Origin: Lateolabrax maculatus | Taxonomy: Eukaryota; Chordata; Actinopteri; Acropomatiformes; Lateolabracidae | Length of the DNA: 64,000 nt | Assembly (NCBI GenBank): GCA_031216445.1 | Contig: CM062213.1 | Location: 5,357,501 to 5,421,500 of the forward strand | Direction: 5' to 3' | Shown here: one piece after another, positions 1 through 14,371 of the stretch | Layout of the letters: each line of letters begins with the position of its first letter | Numbering within the stretch: the first letter of the stretch is position 1 | Position numbers and translations under genes: made by a program | Notes under the pieces: generated by a model | What the model was told of the DNA's origin: nothing | What the model saw: the letters and a program-made list of their open reading frames with translations, nothing else | Databases searched by the model: none

Positions 1-3000
1 AATCATTAATTTATTTGGAGAACTAAAACTTGATAAGATAAGATAATATTATATATATTTGACCTTTGTATTTTTTTATAATAGGCCTATTGAATTGTAT
101 TTGATTACCTTTGATTGAACTCCAAACTCTCCAAAGGTTTTTAACAGTTTTTTTTACTATTACCTTATTTGCAACCCACAGGGGTGTAGCACAAAATTCT
201 GGGCCCCTGTACATAAGCAGTCTCTGTGGACCCCCGTCCTTACATAATCCATGTCTCTCACGCAGACAGATTTTTTCAAAAATATATTTTTACGATCAAA
301 TCTATTTAACCTAATTTAACCTAAGAGTAACACATTAAACAACAATGCACAACAAGCTGAGATATATATATATATATCTATATCTTAAGCTTTGCTAGGT
401 AATGCTGATAGATATAATGTCATTTGACATTGTAGCTATGATGCTGATTCATTTATGTTATACAGTGCAAATATGCTCCAAGCCTTCAATCCAAACTGCT
501 GATATAAACTGTTTTAGCTGTGCTCACCTTTTTGAAAGAAAAGAGTTAGCAGTTGTCTACCCTCAGTTTGTTTTCTTTCTTTTCTTTTTTGGTACCCTGA
601 TTTCTCTTTCTTGGGGAAAGACATGACTCTGTTCACATCGGTGCTCCAGCATCAGCAGTCACTCAGCTGGATAAGCTGCATTTGAACTATTTTGCACCTT
701 TTGTAATGGGTGAGAGGGGAGCCTATATTATTATTTATATATTTTTTGGGATACAAACTTTAGTTTCCCAACCAAAAAACATTTCATTTCAGGCTTCTCT
801 CCTGCACTGGAGCCCTGAGTAATCAGTCTCACTTTACACATGTTGAATGCGGTGAAGCCAAAGTCAATTTTCCACATCCTGGACAATAAAGTTTCCAGCC
901 TAAACTTTGATACAATATAATTCAGCTGCAAGTCAATAAATTATATTCATTCACTCCTACAGCATACCTCAAATGTAAACTATGAAAAATTGTACGTGTT
1001 GGGCTGAAGATAGACTGAAGTTCATCCACTGTCATGCTCCACTACCTCACACTAAAACATTTTTAAAAAGTAGTTACTTCCACTTCTGCAAGAGTCTTCC
1101 ATTACAACAGACCACAATATATCAAAAAAAGATACACAAATCCTGTATACATGGTATAAGAAAACACCATTATATCTAAAGAGTAAGTGTCAGACCGCTT
1201 AGCCAAACTAATATAGGTAAAACAGCTAAGAAAAATGCTGCGACCTGTAGTAAAGTCCATCTAGTAAAAATATCAGCAGACCATAACATTGAGGATAATA
1301 GTAAAAAATGCTGTTTCCGCATTTTTCACCTAACTGAGTGAGAAGACTCACTGTGGGCTTACTTACCCGAGTGAAGGCTGTATATCCACTGCTTAGAGGA
1401 GGACTACCTAGGCTGTGAGAATAACACTGACAAATCATTAACTTTGATGAGTCCCTCCCTCCCTGCCTCTGTGTCTCCCTTTCTTATGCCATCATGCCAA
1501 CGTTAACTACACATCTGTATTATAGGATAGAACTGCTTTACAGCACCCAGTTATCCACTGTCCAGCCATTATCACAATTGTATTAAACATAACCCGTTAC
1601 ACTGATGAAGGCATTGCGGCAGCAATTATACAAATTAAATTATGTTAATTTGCAAAAACTTACAGTACTTGACTTTTAGTGCACATGGTTTGTATTAATA
1701 TAAAAATAGGAAATTGATTTATTCAGCAAGGTGAGGTGATTTCAATGAAACACTGTTTTACAGAGTATTAAATTATTATTTGAACTGAAATTTAATGTTT
1801 CTGCTAATCCGAGTTTTTTTTTTTAAATAGTTTATTTATCTTAAGAAGTAGGATGATTTTCTCACCCCATGAAGGAACACTTACTGCTACAGTTGATTAG
1901 AAATATTCAAATGCAGTTCATTCATTCATTTAACTGCTTGACTGTGTGATGGGAAGATTTAAAACCCGTTCAAACAAAGCAGAGTAAATGCAGTCCAGAG
2001 TGTCAGTCACAGGCCAGATGTGGCCCATGTGCAGGGAGTTTTAAAAACAGTGTGTGTTGTTTCAGAAAATCTTTCTCATAACATCGTGGGTCATTTACTG
2101 TGGTTTGAAAAGATTCAAAGAAATTGGTGAAAATGTAAATGTACTGCTCTGTGTGCTCAAACTGTGGACACTACTGTTGAGTCAATGTTACAAGAACCTT
2201 ATGATGAAATTCAAACTCTTGTAGCCCATATTGTGATGGAATCAATAAAGCTACCACCGTGATTCCATGAACCAGTTCCTGCTTTCCATTACCAAGGCCT
2301 TGAATAATAATGAAATGCTTACACTGAGCCTTCCTCTTGTGCAGGTAAATAAACAGTCAGACACGAGGACAGTAGTTTGTCTAAGATCATTATCAGTGAT
2401 TGATTGTAAAGAACTCCCGGTACTTACCTTGATCATGTCCCTGAGCTTTAAAATTGTAAAGTTTTCTAACATATAAATGCCGCGCTGGAAGACATTTCTT
2501 GTTTCTCCTACCATCAAAACAATAGAAAGAGCCCCTCCAGCTTATCCATGCTCCATTGTTCTGCTGCATTCCTTCACTCTGTGTAAGCATCATTTACACA
2601 ACTGGCCAAAGTCCGGAGAAGACATCCCCAGATCAGAGTGTCTTTAAATCGGAGTAACGGCAGAATAGAGCTGTACTCTACCAGCTGTCGAGGTAACATG
2701 CACACCCTGCTGGAGTTATACCATAGAAACATGAAGCGTCGAATGCTAATTTCCTAGAAAAATGGAGTGATAATGCCACTCTGGACGAAGAGGAAAAAGT
2801 TTCTGCTATTGGTGGAGCTATTGCAGACACACTACAGCTTGTTACGTAAATGCAGCACAAGAGCTTGGTCAATCCCCAAAAAAACCCTCTCCTCAGGCAG
2901 CTTTTTCTCAGATCAATGGCTGCTTTATTCTCCCTTGGCCTCACATTAATTATATTGTTGAAACTAGTGCCTGGCAGCTATCTATATTACAAACATGTGA

Positions 3001-5490
3001 GCCACATTTCTGCCATGTGAAGACTGCATGAAAGAGGACCTGCAGTATCATGAGCATAGGCCACAAACATGACATAGTTTCAGTTTGATAGCTGCAGCAC
3101 ATGGCTGGAGGATTAAGCAACTCTTAGTATATGTGGTTTGCTTTGTGAATTGTGCTGAAGAACATTTGGGTCAGGAGCTGCAATGGGAAAAAAGATAAGG
3201 CCAAGTAATAAAACTCAGGCTTGTAAGATGAACACCCCTCCTTGGGACATCTTTTCTCAACCCTGGCGTCTAGGTAACAGAAGTATTAGGTTTCCCAGGG
3301 TATGGATAAACGTATCAGGGGGAAAAGAATCCACAGGCAGACTGCACCAAACCACTGAAAGTAGTTGAGATGACAAACGTCTTTTTTCCTATATTTACAT
3401 TTAAATTTCCACCGTGCATTGTGAACAGGTTTATGAGACAAATGATAATGTTTGCTATATTTCTATACAGCACATTTCCAAAATCTTGCACTATTCATTG
3501 CCTACTCGAGACCACATTAGGACTTGATTACAGCTACTGTATCCTACGCCTCTCTGTTCAAATGTGCACAACCACACACTGCTAAATACTATATTATCTA
3601 TATTGTGCAACATCACATATGCATAGTCTACTGTCTATCATATCATACAACACAATCCACTACGCTGTATATTATATGTGTATATTAGAGCCCTTACATA
3701 ATGTTTCCTAAATTACTAGGCAATTAAAACCACTTTAATGACAGTAGTAGGAGGTTTCTTCCATAGCTCATGTCCTTGTGTGGTGCATGGTCCTTAAAAC
3801 TTGTGCCAGCAGCTGTGTTAAACATTGACTTTCTCACTGTGTCAGTGGTTCTGTGTCAACCCACAGAGAATTATGTGAACTGCTGTGAACTCTCTACAAA
3901 CTAGTTATTGTGAGTGAATGGGAAACTTAAAAGCTCCCAAATAACGGCAGGATCCTTCATTCTGGGAAAATCTATTAGAGAAACGAAAACTCACCAATCA
4001 CTCTCAGGACTCCCGCTTCACAAAACCAGGCTTATCTTGCAGAATCCACAACCCCAGTAACTGCAGGCACATCATTGAAAAGACCTTTACCATTATCACA
4101 TGAGAACTAACTGGCTAACTTAATTTACTGAAGCTGGACATGAACCAAAGAGGTTGGAGTTACTGTGCAAAAGAGGCCAACTCCCTTCTGATAGTGAATC
4201 ACCTACTGTATGCACTTTGTCCGGTAAAGAAACCAAAAAATATATAAACTAATAAATTACATAACAAGCTTCATTTCCCAATTTCTTCTTCTTCTTCTTC
4301 TTCTTTACGTTAACAGCAACTATTCGTTATGTAATGTAGATGAATAAACAAACTTACCTCATTGTTTAATAAAACATACAACAAAAGTTGATTTTCCTGC
4401 TGTACTTTCTAAAAAGTGAATGATACACGAGGCTTTAACTTCACAGTGTGACATTTTCGTTTTCCCTTCAAAGTTACGCTGACAAACCGGGCAAAGCCAC
4501 TATTCATTCCAATGAAAGAAGGTGTGTCTCAGGCAAATTGTTACTTCTTATAGAAGCAGTTCAGTGTTAAGTTACTATATGAGTTGTGCTGTTAGCCAAT
4601 GGACATTTATTATTGTTTTACCCTGTAACCTGTGGTGCTGAAGGGGGGGGTGATGAATTCCTTTGTTAACTTTTACTGTCCAGCAGCAAACTGTGTGCAT
4701 AAACATTATGAGAGAAATATAACCCTTCAGCAGCAGGATTAGACAGAAACTGGACTTGAGAATACACTCCTACATATATACACGCCTGTTCTACGTTTTA
4801 TACAGGGATTTATTTAGTAAAATATATTAGCACTTATCAGAGCCTGAGAGAAAACCATCTGATCCACACCAGAACTATTCTCTGTATTACCAGTCCCTTT
4901 ATTTGCTTATAATAATTTTTTGCATTTAAATAAAATGAAATAATTATTTGAATGATAGTAGAAACCGTAGAAATAGCTTTAATGACCATCCGATGGTCAG
5001 TATCTAAATACCGAAAGACTTGCTTTGCCTATAACTGACTTGAACCTTGAACACAAAAGCCTTAAACACATCTCAGTTTAAAGATCTACAGCTACAGTAA
5101 TAGGTTATACACATTATCAAATATTATATATTAATTAGGTGCATGAAGAAGGACTTGACCTGGATTTGATTTTGCCACATTTGGTGAAAACCTGAGGGAG
5201 CAGACCAGCACTAGACCCTGAGATGGAATAGATGGAGACACTGAAGAGACAATGTCCAATGTTCAATCCAGGGACAATCAATTAGTCTTTGAGTCACAAG
5301 GAAGTCCTGCAAAAAGTGTTAAGGAGCTTTCTTATCCACTCTCCTCAGTTTCTACACGCTACTGATAAACACCTGCAGTTCAGTATGTTCCTGAATACTA
5401 GGAAATTGTGATGAAAAGTCAGACTGTCAGACAACCTGCACATAAATCTGTTTGACGAACAGAAAGAGTGCAAATCTGCATGAAAGGGAA
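1..5490. other. Intergenic stretch, no gene recognised
   Basis: I see no exon series with matching splice phases and no recognisable protein here. The sequence is AT-rich with short simple repeats: a TA palindrome near 362-378, a TTC run near 4285-4304 and ATTC runs near 1920. The region lies downstream of wdr1, which is read leftwards, and may hold distal regulatory DNA that I cannot identify by eye. Confidence 0.5.
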
Positions 5491-6336
5491 AATGCATAAA
5501 AAGTGTTTATTATCATTAATTAATCACTTCCACCATGGAAGCGGATGCATAAAGACATGGAAAAAAAATAAGTGAGACAAGCACAGTGGGCCCCAAACAA
5601 AAACACAGCAACAACACAGGACCTTCAACTGAACAGACAGCATCTTGATTGTACACATACTTTGTTCTTTCAGTTCCTACTATTGCTCCCCAGTCCAACA
5701 GGAAGAGTTGTGAATTACAGAAAGTATTAAACCTAGGACAAAGCCAAAAGCAAAAAAAAAAAAAACAAAACACACCCAACCCTTTAAAACCCTGGAAGAA
5801 AAAAAAAAAAAAAAAAAAAAAAGAAAAACTGACAGGCAACTGCAGTTAGGGCCAGTTACTTCTCATTTCAGGAATGTAACCAAAAAGGTTTCATTTCTTT
5901 CAAACACCATTTTTGTTGATTTTTTAAAAAAAAAAAAAAACAACAACATCCATTAAGGTAGGATGCATACAGCCCAAACACAGACAAGGATTTCAGTTTC
6001 AGCTGAGTGGAAGCTATTACCTATGGAATGTTGAGCTTACAAATATTGTTTTTCTGGGTCCACAACGCTCAAAGAGATGTAAAAGCACTCATGGTTACAT
6101 TGTATGTTTCAACCTTTTGTCTCTGTGTAAGTAAAGGTTATTCGCATTAAAGAGACATCTGTGATCATGTTTATGGGAGTTTTTCCTCAAATATATCAAT
6201 TTACAATTCAGATGGTTACAGACAGCAAAGAACACTGTTTAGACAGTGAAAATACAGTAACAAAAAAAAAAAAAGAGAGATTGAAGTCTACAGTAGTCCT
6301 TGTCCCTGGAGAGACGGATGTATGTCTGCTTGCAGC
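5491..6336 (-). other. wdr1: Probable 3' UTR of wdr1
   Basis: This stretch follows the wdr1 stop codon (6339-6337, minus strand). Read on the minus strand it contains an AATAAA hexamer at 5511-5506, the first convincing polyadenylation signal I see downstream of the stop. It also has two long A runs on the plus strand (about 5805-5822 and 5926-5940). The end point is inferred from the hexamer only. Confidence 0.4.
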
Positions 6337-9300
6337 TCAGTATGTAATAGTCCACTGCTTGATGCTGGCATCATGGGAGGCGGTGACTAAAGTATGCTCA
6401 TCTACCCAGGCCAGGCCGCTAACGTGGTGCAACCGGTGAGTGTCTGCAGACATCAAAGCATGAAACAACTTCGTCACAAAAATGTCTCAACACAGAGAAA
6501 AGTGTTAAAACGTCAGTTGACGCAACAATCACTCAATCATTCATATGATTTTAATGAAATCAACCAGTTTTTATACAATTTATTGTCAGAATTTTATATA
6601 TAATTGCCATTGAATGTATTTACATTCTCTTATTACTTCTGTATATGTTAGTTTTAATTGTTGGTAGCTGGGCCCGCCAGTCTCATGCTGGATTCAAAAA
6701 TCGCCTTCACCCACATGAGGGATTCATAGGAAACAAAGCATGTACCTAAACTCTGCATCACAATTTACTGTTCAATCTCCTACAGTCATATTAAGTTACT
6801 GCCAATGCAAACTTTTCCTTCTGCTGCTGCTGCTTCACATTGAACAAACATGCAACAGCGAAACACAACTCCTCCACAAGGTAACCAGCTTAACTGCGTC
6901 CTGCTGTTATGTGGAAAACTACTTGTGCAGCATGAAATCAGATCGCGGTATTATTTGACTTCTTTATTAAAAACACCATGTTTTTGGTTAATGTGTTTAC
7001 TGTAGTATTAAACCACAGCCATACTGTTACCACCAGTAACCACAGGTGTCGCCAAATCAACCAGGACAACTTTAAGTCCAGCTGTATGCTCTAAATGCTC
7101 GGCTTAAAATGTCCTGTTGTCTTTGTTTTTGCATGTTGGATTGATATTGTTGCAGAGAGGCTCATGCAGTATGTGCACTTGTGTGGCCTACCTGGGAGCT
7201 TAATCCTCTTGTCTGGATCACCAACTGTCCAGATATACACCATCATGTCCATCCCACCAGTTGCAAAGTGCTCATTGTCAGGAGACCAGGCCACGGACAC
7301 TGGTTTGGCGTGGTGTCCGTAAAACTCATTTTTGACCTGGTGAAAAGAAAAAGAATAAAGAAAGAGAAATGATTATACAAATAAACAATAATGATTCATA
7401 CAGACACTAGATATTGAGTAATCAACAAAAAAGGATATATAGGAAAGAAGGTGGTTTACCGAGTAGCCGTCAGCCACATTAAAAGCAGTGGTAACTTTTC
7501 TCTCATCAACGACAGCCAGATAGGCTCCATCATTAGAGTAGGCCATGTCTGTGATCGGCCCTTTAGCCTCGAAGGTTCGACCCTCGTCCTTCAGAGTGTT
7601 GCCCTGAATGGAGTACAGATGGACTTTCCCATCCTAACCACAAAAAAAATAAATAAAAATAAATTAAAAAAAGGGAGAAAAAAGGAAAGAATTAATCAAA
7701 TCTAATTTCACTTAAGATTGATGATTACACACGCTGACCAAACTAATGTTTGGCGACATAATCTATGTTCTTAGACGTCCACTTACTGATCCCCCCACTG
7801 CAGCAGTGGTGCCTCCAGGGTGGATAACTCCCACCTCAGCTTCATAGCTGAGATTGTCCAATGTGAAGACTTTCTTCTTATCCTTCAGCAAGACAATCTA
7901 GAAAAAACAAGTGATGACAAATAATTCCACCAACAACATTTGCAGACAGTGAGACTTTAGAGGATTAAAATATCAGGTGGATAATGTAAAAACTTTGGAC
8001 ATGTTCAAATGTGTTCACAGGGGAAACACTGAACTAAGATCTTATTCATCATTGCATAGTTTAGCAGACATTACCTGCCCGATGCAAACAGCCAGTGACA
8101 GCCCTCCCGCTGCTACTGCCACACTTTTAGGCTGGAAATCCATCTTCACCACATCAGAGGCACTGAAAACCACCAGTTTGGGTTATTAACATGATAAATG
8201 AGCATCATCGTAATCTCAACTAAGCACATCTCATAGTCATCCGCACAGCACCACGTAATGACCCCTACCTGTAGTCCTTCTTGTTGATGCTCGTGTAGCG
8301 CACTGTATCGTCCATGCTGCACGTCACCAGCTCGTCGGCGTCGTCGGGCACCATCTTGCTCACCTGGTTGCTGTGGCCCTTCCCAGAGAAACAGTCGTTC
8401 TCCCCAGTTTCTGCATCCCAGTAATGTGAGGCAATCGTTAAGGAAAAAATGTACTGTAGTGGCGACAAAGTGCATACTATACTCTCTTAAATTAATTACT
8501 CTTAACTGCTCAAAACGCAACATTTCAGAGAATTAATTTGGGCTTTCTATTTTCAGTTATTTACATACAGTACAAAAGAGCACTTTCTTTTTTACTTACA
8601 GGTCACTGAGTGACCTTTACAATTATTACTGGCATTGCTTAATCAGTAAAAGGATATTGATGTGTCCATCGTGACTCCCCGAGTAGATATATGGTCGCCC
8701 TTCAGTTTTGTGAACGGTCAGACACTGGATGGACTTGGTGTGACCCTGTAGGATGAACAAATTCAAGTTTTAAAATGTACTTATAAAAAGGCACAAATAA
8801 TACACTCAGATGCATCAAATCTAGTCCCGTGGCTGGGTCAGCCAACCCACACACTGACACTTTGGAGGGACTGGAGCTTAGAGAATACCGGTGTAACTTT
8901 ACACCACCCACACGCTCTCCATTTCTGAATAAATGTGCCCGTCAGAAGTGTTAAGTCTCTGCTCTGGTGAGCGTTTGCTTTATCTCCATTCTCTAAGTCT
9001 CTCTAAGTCATCCATTGAAAATAGCATACAGACAACATATTGTTTTAATACTGAAAATATACTTAGATGAGCAAATGCATGCTGAGATTTAGAAGTGTGA
9101 TTAGATTTTGGAACGTGTATCCACATTTTAAAAAAGGTTATTACTGACATAGTGTCACATTTACTAAGCTCAGTAAAAATCTGAAAGCACAAACAAAGCA
9201 GCTCAAAGCTCAAAAAAGTTTAAAAGCAGCTAACTTTTTTACTTTTTCCCCACTTAAAAAAAAAACAAAACACCTTTAACACAGGGCTTTATCAGTACCA

Positions 9301-12300
9301 AGGAAATTGATAATATCCAGGAATAGCATTAAACTCTTGAGAGTCTGACCTTGATGGTGCGTATGGGTCGGTCAGGGTTGTTCTTGTCCAGATAGTTGAT
9401 GTATCCTGACAAGGAGATGCCAAGGAGGTGGTCTTTCTGCCACAGGCAGCCCAGCTGCTGGTCTGTCACATCAGTGCCCATGTTGAAGGTGGTGACGGCC
9501 GTACCTGCACCAACATCCCAGAGTTTCACGGTCTTGTCCCCTGAGGCAGAGATCAGTTGGGAGCTGTCAGGGCTCCAGCTGACCTGGAGGATTTAAGGTG
9601 GGAGGGGATTGAAAGAAAAAGTGATATTAATATGCATGTAACCAAAGTTGCAGATTAGTTTAATTATTCAAGTGCCCTGTAAATGTTCACTCAACAACAT
9701 AATGTGGAAAACAAATAAATGGAAAAATCAAATCCGTAACTTGAGAACAGAAGGACGCTTTCAGAACACAATCCCTAAATTTGAATAGGGAAAGAAGCAT
9801 TTGTGTGTCCACACACAAAACAAAACTCACCCAGATAACCATGTTATTGGGCCAGAGGATGATATAGAGATTAAACACTTGTGAAGTCAAACAAGAAAAA
9901 CTGCATAATATTTAGTGAATGTAGTGTAATTTTTTCTTTCTTTCATTCATTCATTCATGCATGCATGTATGTATGTATACTTACAGCATAGATTCCTCCT
10001 TTGTGGGCCTTCTCTCCACCCAGTGAGGAAACACGCTCACCATTTGTTCCATCATAGACGTAAATCTGTGGAATTTAAACTCATTAAAGACGATAAAGAA
10101 CATTTTTTCTACATAAACACATCTCACATCAGACAACTAAACACTTATAGATCTTTCAGTAACCAAGTAAAACAATGGATGATTAATACATACATGTCAG
10201 CACTAATCACTCTTTTTGCTGCTGCTGCTGCTGCTATCTATATGTCCTGCTTGTTGATATATGTCCAATGTTGATATCACTATTGCTTTTATGGTTTCTT
10301 AACAACTCTGTGTACTTTAGTTTTTGCCTTTGATGAATTTTAGGGAGCCTTTTTAAAAACACCTTGGTCAGAGACTACACATAAAAAAATATTAATTTGC
10401 ATTGTCCCTTCTTTTAAATAAACTAAACTCTCACAGTGCTAGTTACTTTGATTATTTTGGCAAAGGTAATCTAATTTCCATACAGTCACATAGCCACTTC
10501 TGGTAATCCACTACTCACCTGGCCATCAGCGCCAGCTGTGACAAACCGACTTCCATCTGGAGAGAAACGAACACAGTTGACAAACTGGCTGTGGTCCTTT
10601 AGTGGTCATCGCAGAGACAGAAGGGAAGAAAAATTGTGGAAAATTAAAAATTTGTACATTAACATAAAGTCCATATTAGTAATTTATTTGGCACAGTACC
10701 TTGTTATCATACTTAACACATGTCATACAAGTCAAACTGGCAAATGAAATAAATAAATGTATTTATCATTGTTTGTCATACTCAAGATAGAAATTCAGTC
10801 CTTCCACATTTTAGACGCCGGGGCTGACTAAGGCCTGGGTTCAATAACACAAAAATTAAACATTGAGAAAAATGATTTTCAGATAATACACTGCAGTGCA
10901 CATTGCAAGAATAGATGCAAACATGACCAGCCACAGCATGCACACAAGACAGCGGATATCCTTCACAAAAGGATTTTTAAGTGAAAGACAAGCTTTTAAG
11001 GCTAAATGCTCAAAATGTATCACATGCTCTGAGAGGGAAGGCCTGCTTTTAGGAATGTGGTTTACACATTCTGCAAGAATTTATGGGGGAAGTGAGTTAT
11101 GTAATATGAAAGCAGACAAACAAGGCCACACTGTCATAAACCACCAGGGTGTGACAGACTTGAGATGACCGATGGTTATTAAAAATAAAGATGGCTGGTT
11201 CAAAGTCTCAGAAAAATGTCTTAATCTGTCTGTAAAATGTTTATCTCTGCAACTCACACGTAACGTGAACTTGAACTTGAAGGGAGGCCCCTCGAAGAAG
11301 GAACCGCAGGTGTCATCGCTGCCAACGACAAGGCGGTAAGGGCGTTTCTGCCTTATGTCGACACTGTTGATTAATTTGGAGTGGCCAGAAACCTCCCCCA
11401 CTGAGGAGCCAGAGTCCCACAGGAACACTGCTGCAAACCTGCAGCAAGAGATGAACATGAATACAACTGCTCCACGTTTCTGTGAGGTTTAAAAGAGGAA
11501 CAGATTTATTTTTTTTAAACACATTATATATAAAACAAATCTACAAGTCTTATGCAGAATATTGCTTCATACCTACAGTTACACTAAAATAATGATTATG
11601 CTATGTTTTTTTTTTTAATATATATGGACAGTCTCCCTGCATATTTGGCATGGAAGGCAATGTGTTAAGGCGTCTTTACTCCTCCATAGTGAGTACAGTA
11701 ACACTTTTGTCATATTTTATAAAAAGCTATGACATCAAGCAAGACAATCAATAATAACTGCAATATAATTCCACCAAAGCTCCACCTTGGCATGCCAAAC
11801 ATAAAAATATCTAAAGCAAACAATGGACTTGTGCACATTAATCGGTGTGATAGCTGGAGAAGCTGAGTCATGGTGGTCCGTGTGTTTACTGAGGCGAAGC
11901 CCTCATACTCACTTCTCTCGTCCTTCGCCGACAACAGCAATCCTCTTGCTGTCCTCTGTCCACGCGATGTCCTTGACCTTGCCTGAAATAGGGTTGTACT
12001 CGTACTTGAGCAGGTGCTCCTTCTGGGTGGTGTCCCAGATACGGATCTTTCCTGATGCATCTAATGGATTTCAAAGCAATTGTTTTACTATCAATGTTAA
12101 CTACATGCACACATTTGTTGACATGTGTTCACACATGACTCATTTACCTCCAGATGCAATGTAGAATCCACTGGGGGCATACTTGGCAACAGTAACTTGA
12201 TGGGCATGTTCGGTATAAATGTCTGCTATAGCCGGGTTCTGTAAAAGACAGGAAATGTGAGACATCAGCAGGTCCAGTGTCTGAGAAATGACACATTTGG

Positions 12301-14371
12301 TGGTTCCCTTCTGAATCAGTAGTAAGTCAAAGGTAAATCCTGTTTAATTTTTTAACTTGGACCTAATTTTCAGGGTTTGTGGGCCATTGGTCATGATAAT
12401 ATTTTACTCATTAGATTAATTAAGGAGATTTAAATGGATGCAGCATATCAGCTCGACACGGCTTTGGGATTGTGTCCACTGGGGCAAGTGATGAGAGGGA
12501 TCACACATATTTTAACAATTGCTCGGTTAAACCCTAACAGTTAAAAACTAAGAGAGTTAAAAGTTAGGCGTGGTTCCAGGTACAACAGCTGGCAAATGAG
12601 GAGGCAGCAGGTGTGACGTTGGGTCCCCATCAGCTGACATAAAAGCAGCAGCATGTAGAGCAGATGCTGTCTTTCACTGACTTGTGCAAGTACTTTTTAA
12701 AATTCAGTACAAGTAATTTACTGTAATGAGGAAGTAAAATGTCATCATGACCAATATGAATAATGACCAACACAAGACCCAGGTTGGAATAAATAAAGTC
12801 AAAATTAAATAAGCAACACTTAAATATGGCTGTTAAAAAGAGGAAAATTACATCAATGTTCCTGATGACAACACACTTCCCGTTGGTATACAGGAAGTTG
12901 TTGCCTTTGGGATCGCCGCCAATCACTTTTGCAACTCCCCTCTCCATCTGTGGGAGACTGGCAAATACATGTTCTAAAAAAGAAGACATGACAAGAAAGA
13001 TGACAGATAAGGTATTAAGCATTAATGTTAACACAAGTTAAACTGAAGTATTTCATAAGGGCTTGAGTTGACAGAGCCTGAAATCTTATAACTTGCTTTG
13101 CCTGCACTAAAATCGTTTCAGGACCAATGAGGACTTGATGTGTTGAACTGGGCCTCTGACTTCACTGATCCTGCCAGACCTAACAGTCAGGTCCGTCCTT
13201 ACTGGTCGAGTCGGTGTTCAGAACAATTTAGTACAGAGATGTCATAGAGGAAGAAGAAGTGGTTTCATTTTTTTTCAACTTCCACTGTTCTCAAAAAGAA
13301 GATGACAACAGATTTGGCTGTTGCCTCACGAATACCTTAGTACAAATAAGGTACAGATAAGGTAAATAAAGTAGTATCATTTAAGCTTACACAGCAAAGT
13401 TATCATGTTAAAGTCTTTTCTTTTTTATTTTAAGAGAAAAAGGATAGAAGGATATAACTGGACTTCCTGAAATTGTGCTTTGTCTTTTGTATTGGACTTA
13501 AGTTAAATTTTACATACAAAAATGCATTTATGGGAGCAGTAATTGAAGACCACTAAATCTTACACCAACAATAAAGCTGTATACAAGCTCCACCTGCCTA
13601 CCACACTATTGTATTACATTTTTATTAAATTGTATTCCTATATTTTAACTTCTGCACCACCTTGTCTTATATCTTAGATTCGCACATTTACTTTTTACAC
13701 ATTGTGAGCGTTGTTGGAGGGAGCCTGAGACGCAATTCACTGCAACTGTTGTGCACTTGACAAATAAACAACTTGTAACGAGGTTGGTGCATTTATTGGA
13801 CTTTAAAAATCAATTTTCTTACTTTTTTTTTTTTTTTAAAGATAATAGTAGCTGTAATCTGCACCAGCTCGACATGAAAAAACTGCAGACAACACCCTCG
13901 ATCAGCAGCCACAGACCCGAGTTCACTTCCTCGGTGCAGCTTCCTGACTGCGGCCCAGCTGCTGCCTGCCCGGACGCGTCTGGACACGTCACGACACGTC
14001 ACAACGGCGCGACGTAAGCGCAACTATTTCCCCGTTAGCTCCGCGGGCTAACGGCTACCTCCAGACCAGCGCGTCTGCGGCGAGCTGCTCCCTGGTGCCG
14101 CAGAAATCTCCGCGACGGGGCCGCGCACATCGCACGGGAGGTGAACGTTAAACCTGCCGCAACCGGATCTGAATCGCTGCCCTTTCACGCGCGAGGAGAA
14201 AGTGTCAAAATCACGCAAATATGGGCGAGGCTGGCTAGCGCCGTAGAAAAGCTACCTGGCTCGACCTGCTGGGGAGGAGGCAAAGAAACAAAAAAAATGT
14301 CGCCCAAAATAAAGAGTTTTGTCGCGTTTTTCCCATTATAAATAAACGCACTTACTCGGTTCAAACGCCAT
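6337..14371 (-). CDS. wdr1: WD repeat-containing protein 1 (actin-interacting protein 1)
   Basis: Wdr1/AIP1 works with ADF/cofilin in the cytoplasm to disassemble actin filaments. The protein is two linked WD40 beta-propellers. Fifteen exons read on the minus strand: 14371-14356, 12973-12852, 12238-12148, 12060-11913, 11438-11258, 10596-10519, 10065-9985, 9583-9350, 8745-8658, 8425-8269, 8162-8075, 7897-7787, 7633-7460, 7336-7192 and 6443-6337. They total 1821 nt, that is 606 residues plus TGA, the same length as human WDR1. All junctions keep frame. Landmarks are the N-terminus MAFEPKHVFASLPQ, the run GGDPKGNNFLYTNGK, FLWDSGSSVGE, DQQLGCLWQKDHLL, LSGYINYLD, AWSPDNEHFATGGMDMMVY and the C-terminus KQWTITY. 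Exon 1 carries only five codons and part of a sixth. The intron after exon 9 is AT-AC; the others are GT-AG. Identity rests on near-continuous resemblance to vertebrate WDR1 as I remember it. Confidence 0.97.
8426..8657 (-). other. wdr1: U12-type AT-AC intron of wdr1
   Basis: The wdr1 intron between exons 9 and 10 (232 nt) begins ATATCCTTTT at 8657-8648, the minor-spliceosome AT-AC donor consensus. It ends CCTCAC at 8426, with TTCCTTAAC at 8445-8437 as branch site, about 12 nt from the acceptor. Removing exactly this interval restores ATC AAT TAC TGG (I-N-Y-W), matching the conserved GHINYWD run of WDR1. No GT donor here gives an open junction. Confidence 0.93.

Noticed and set aside
2251..2517. 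Minus-strand frame ending at a good donor (AAG followed by GTAAGTACC near 2430)
   Set aside because: Possible isolated exon (GETRNVFQRGIYMLENF...), but no recognisable family, no partner exon and no convincing acceptor, so not called.
5516..5839. Minus-strand open frame of 107 codons rich in Phe
   Set aside because: Translation of a poly-T tract inside the probable wdr1 3' UTR.
11710..12110. Alternative minus-strand frames over wdr1 exon 4
   Set aside because: The frame encoding KIRIWDTTQKEHLLKYEY joins exons 3 and 5 in phase; the others do not.
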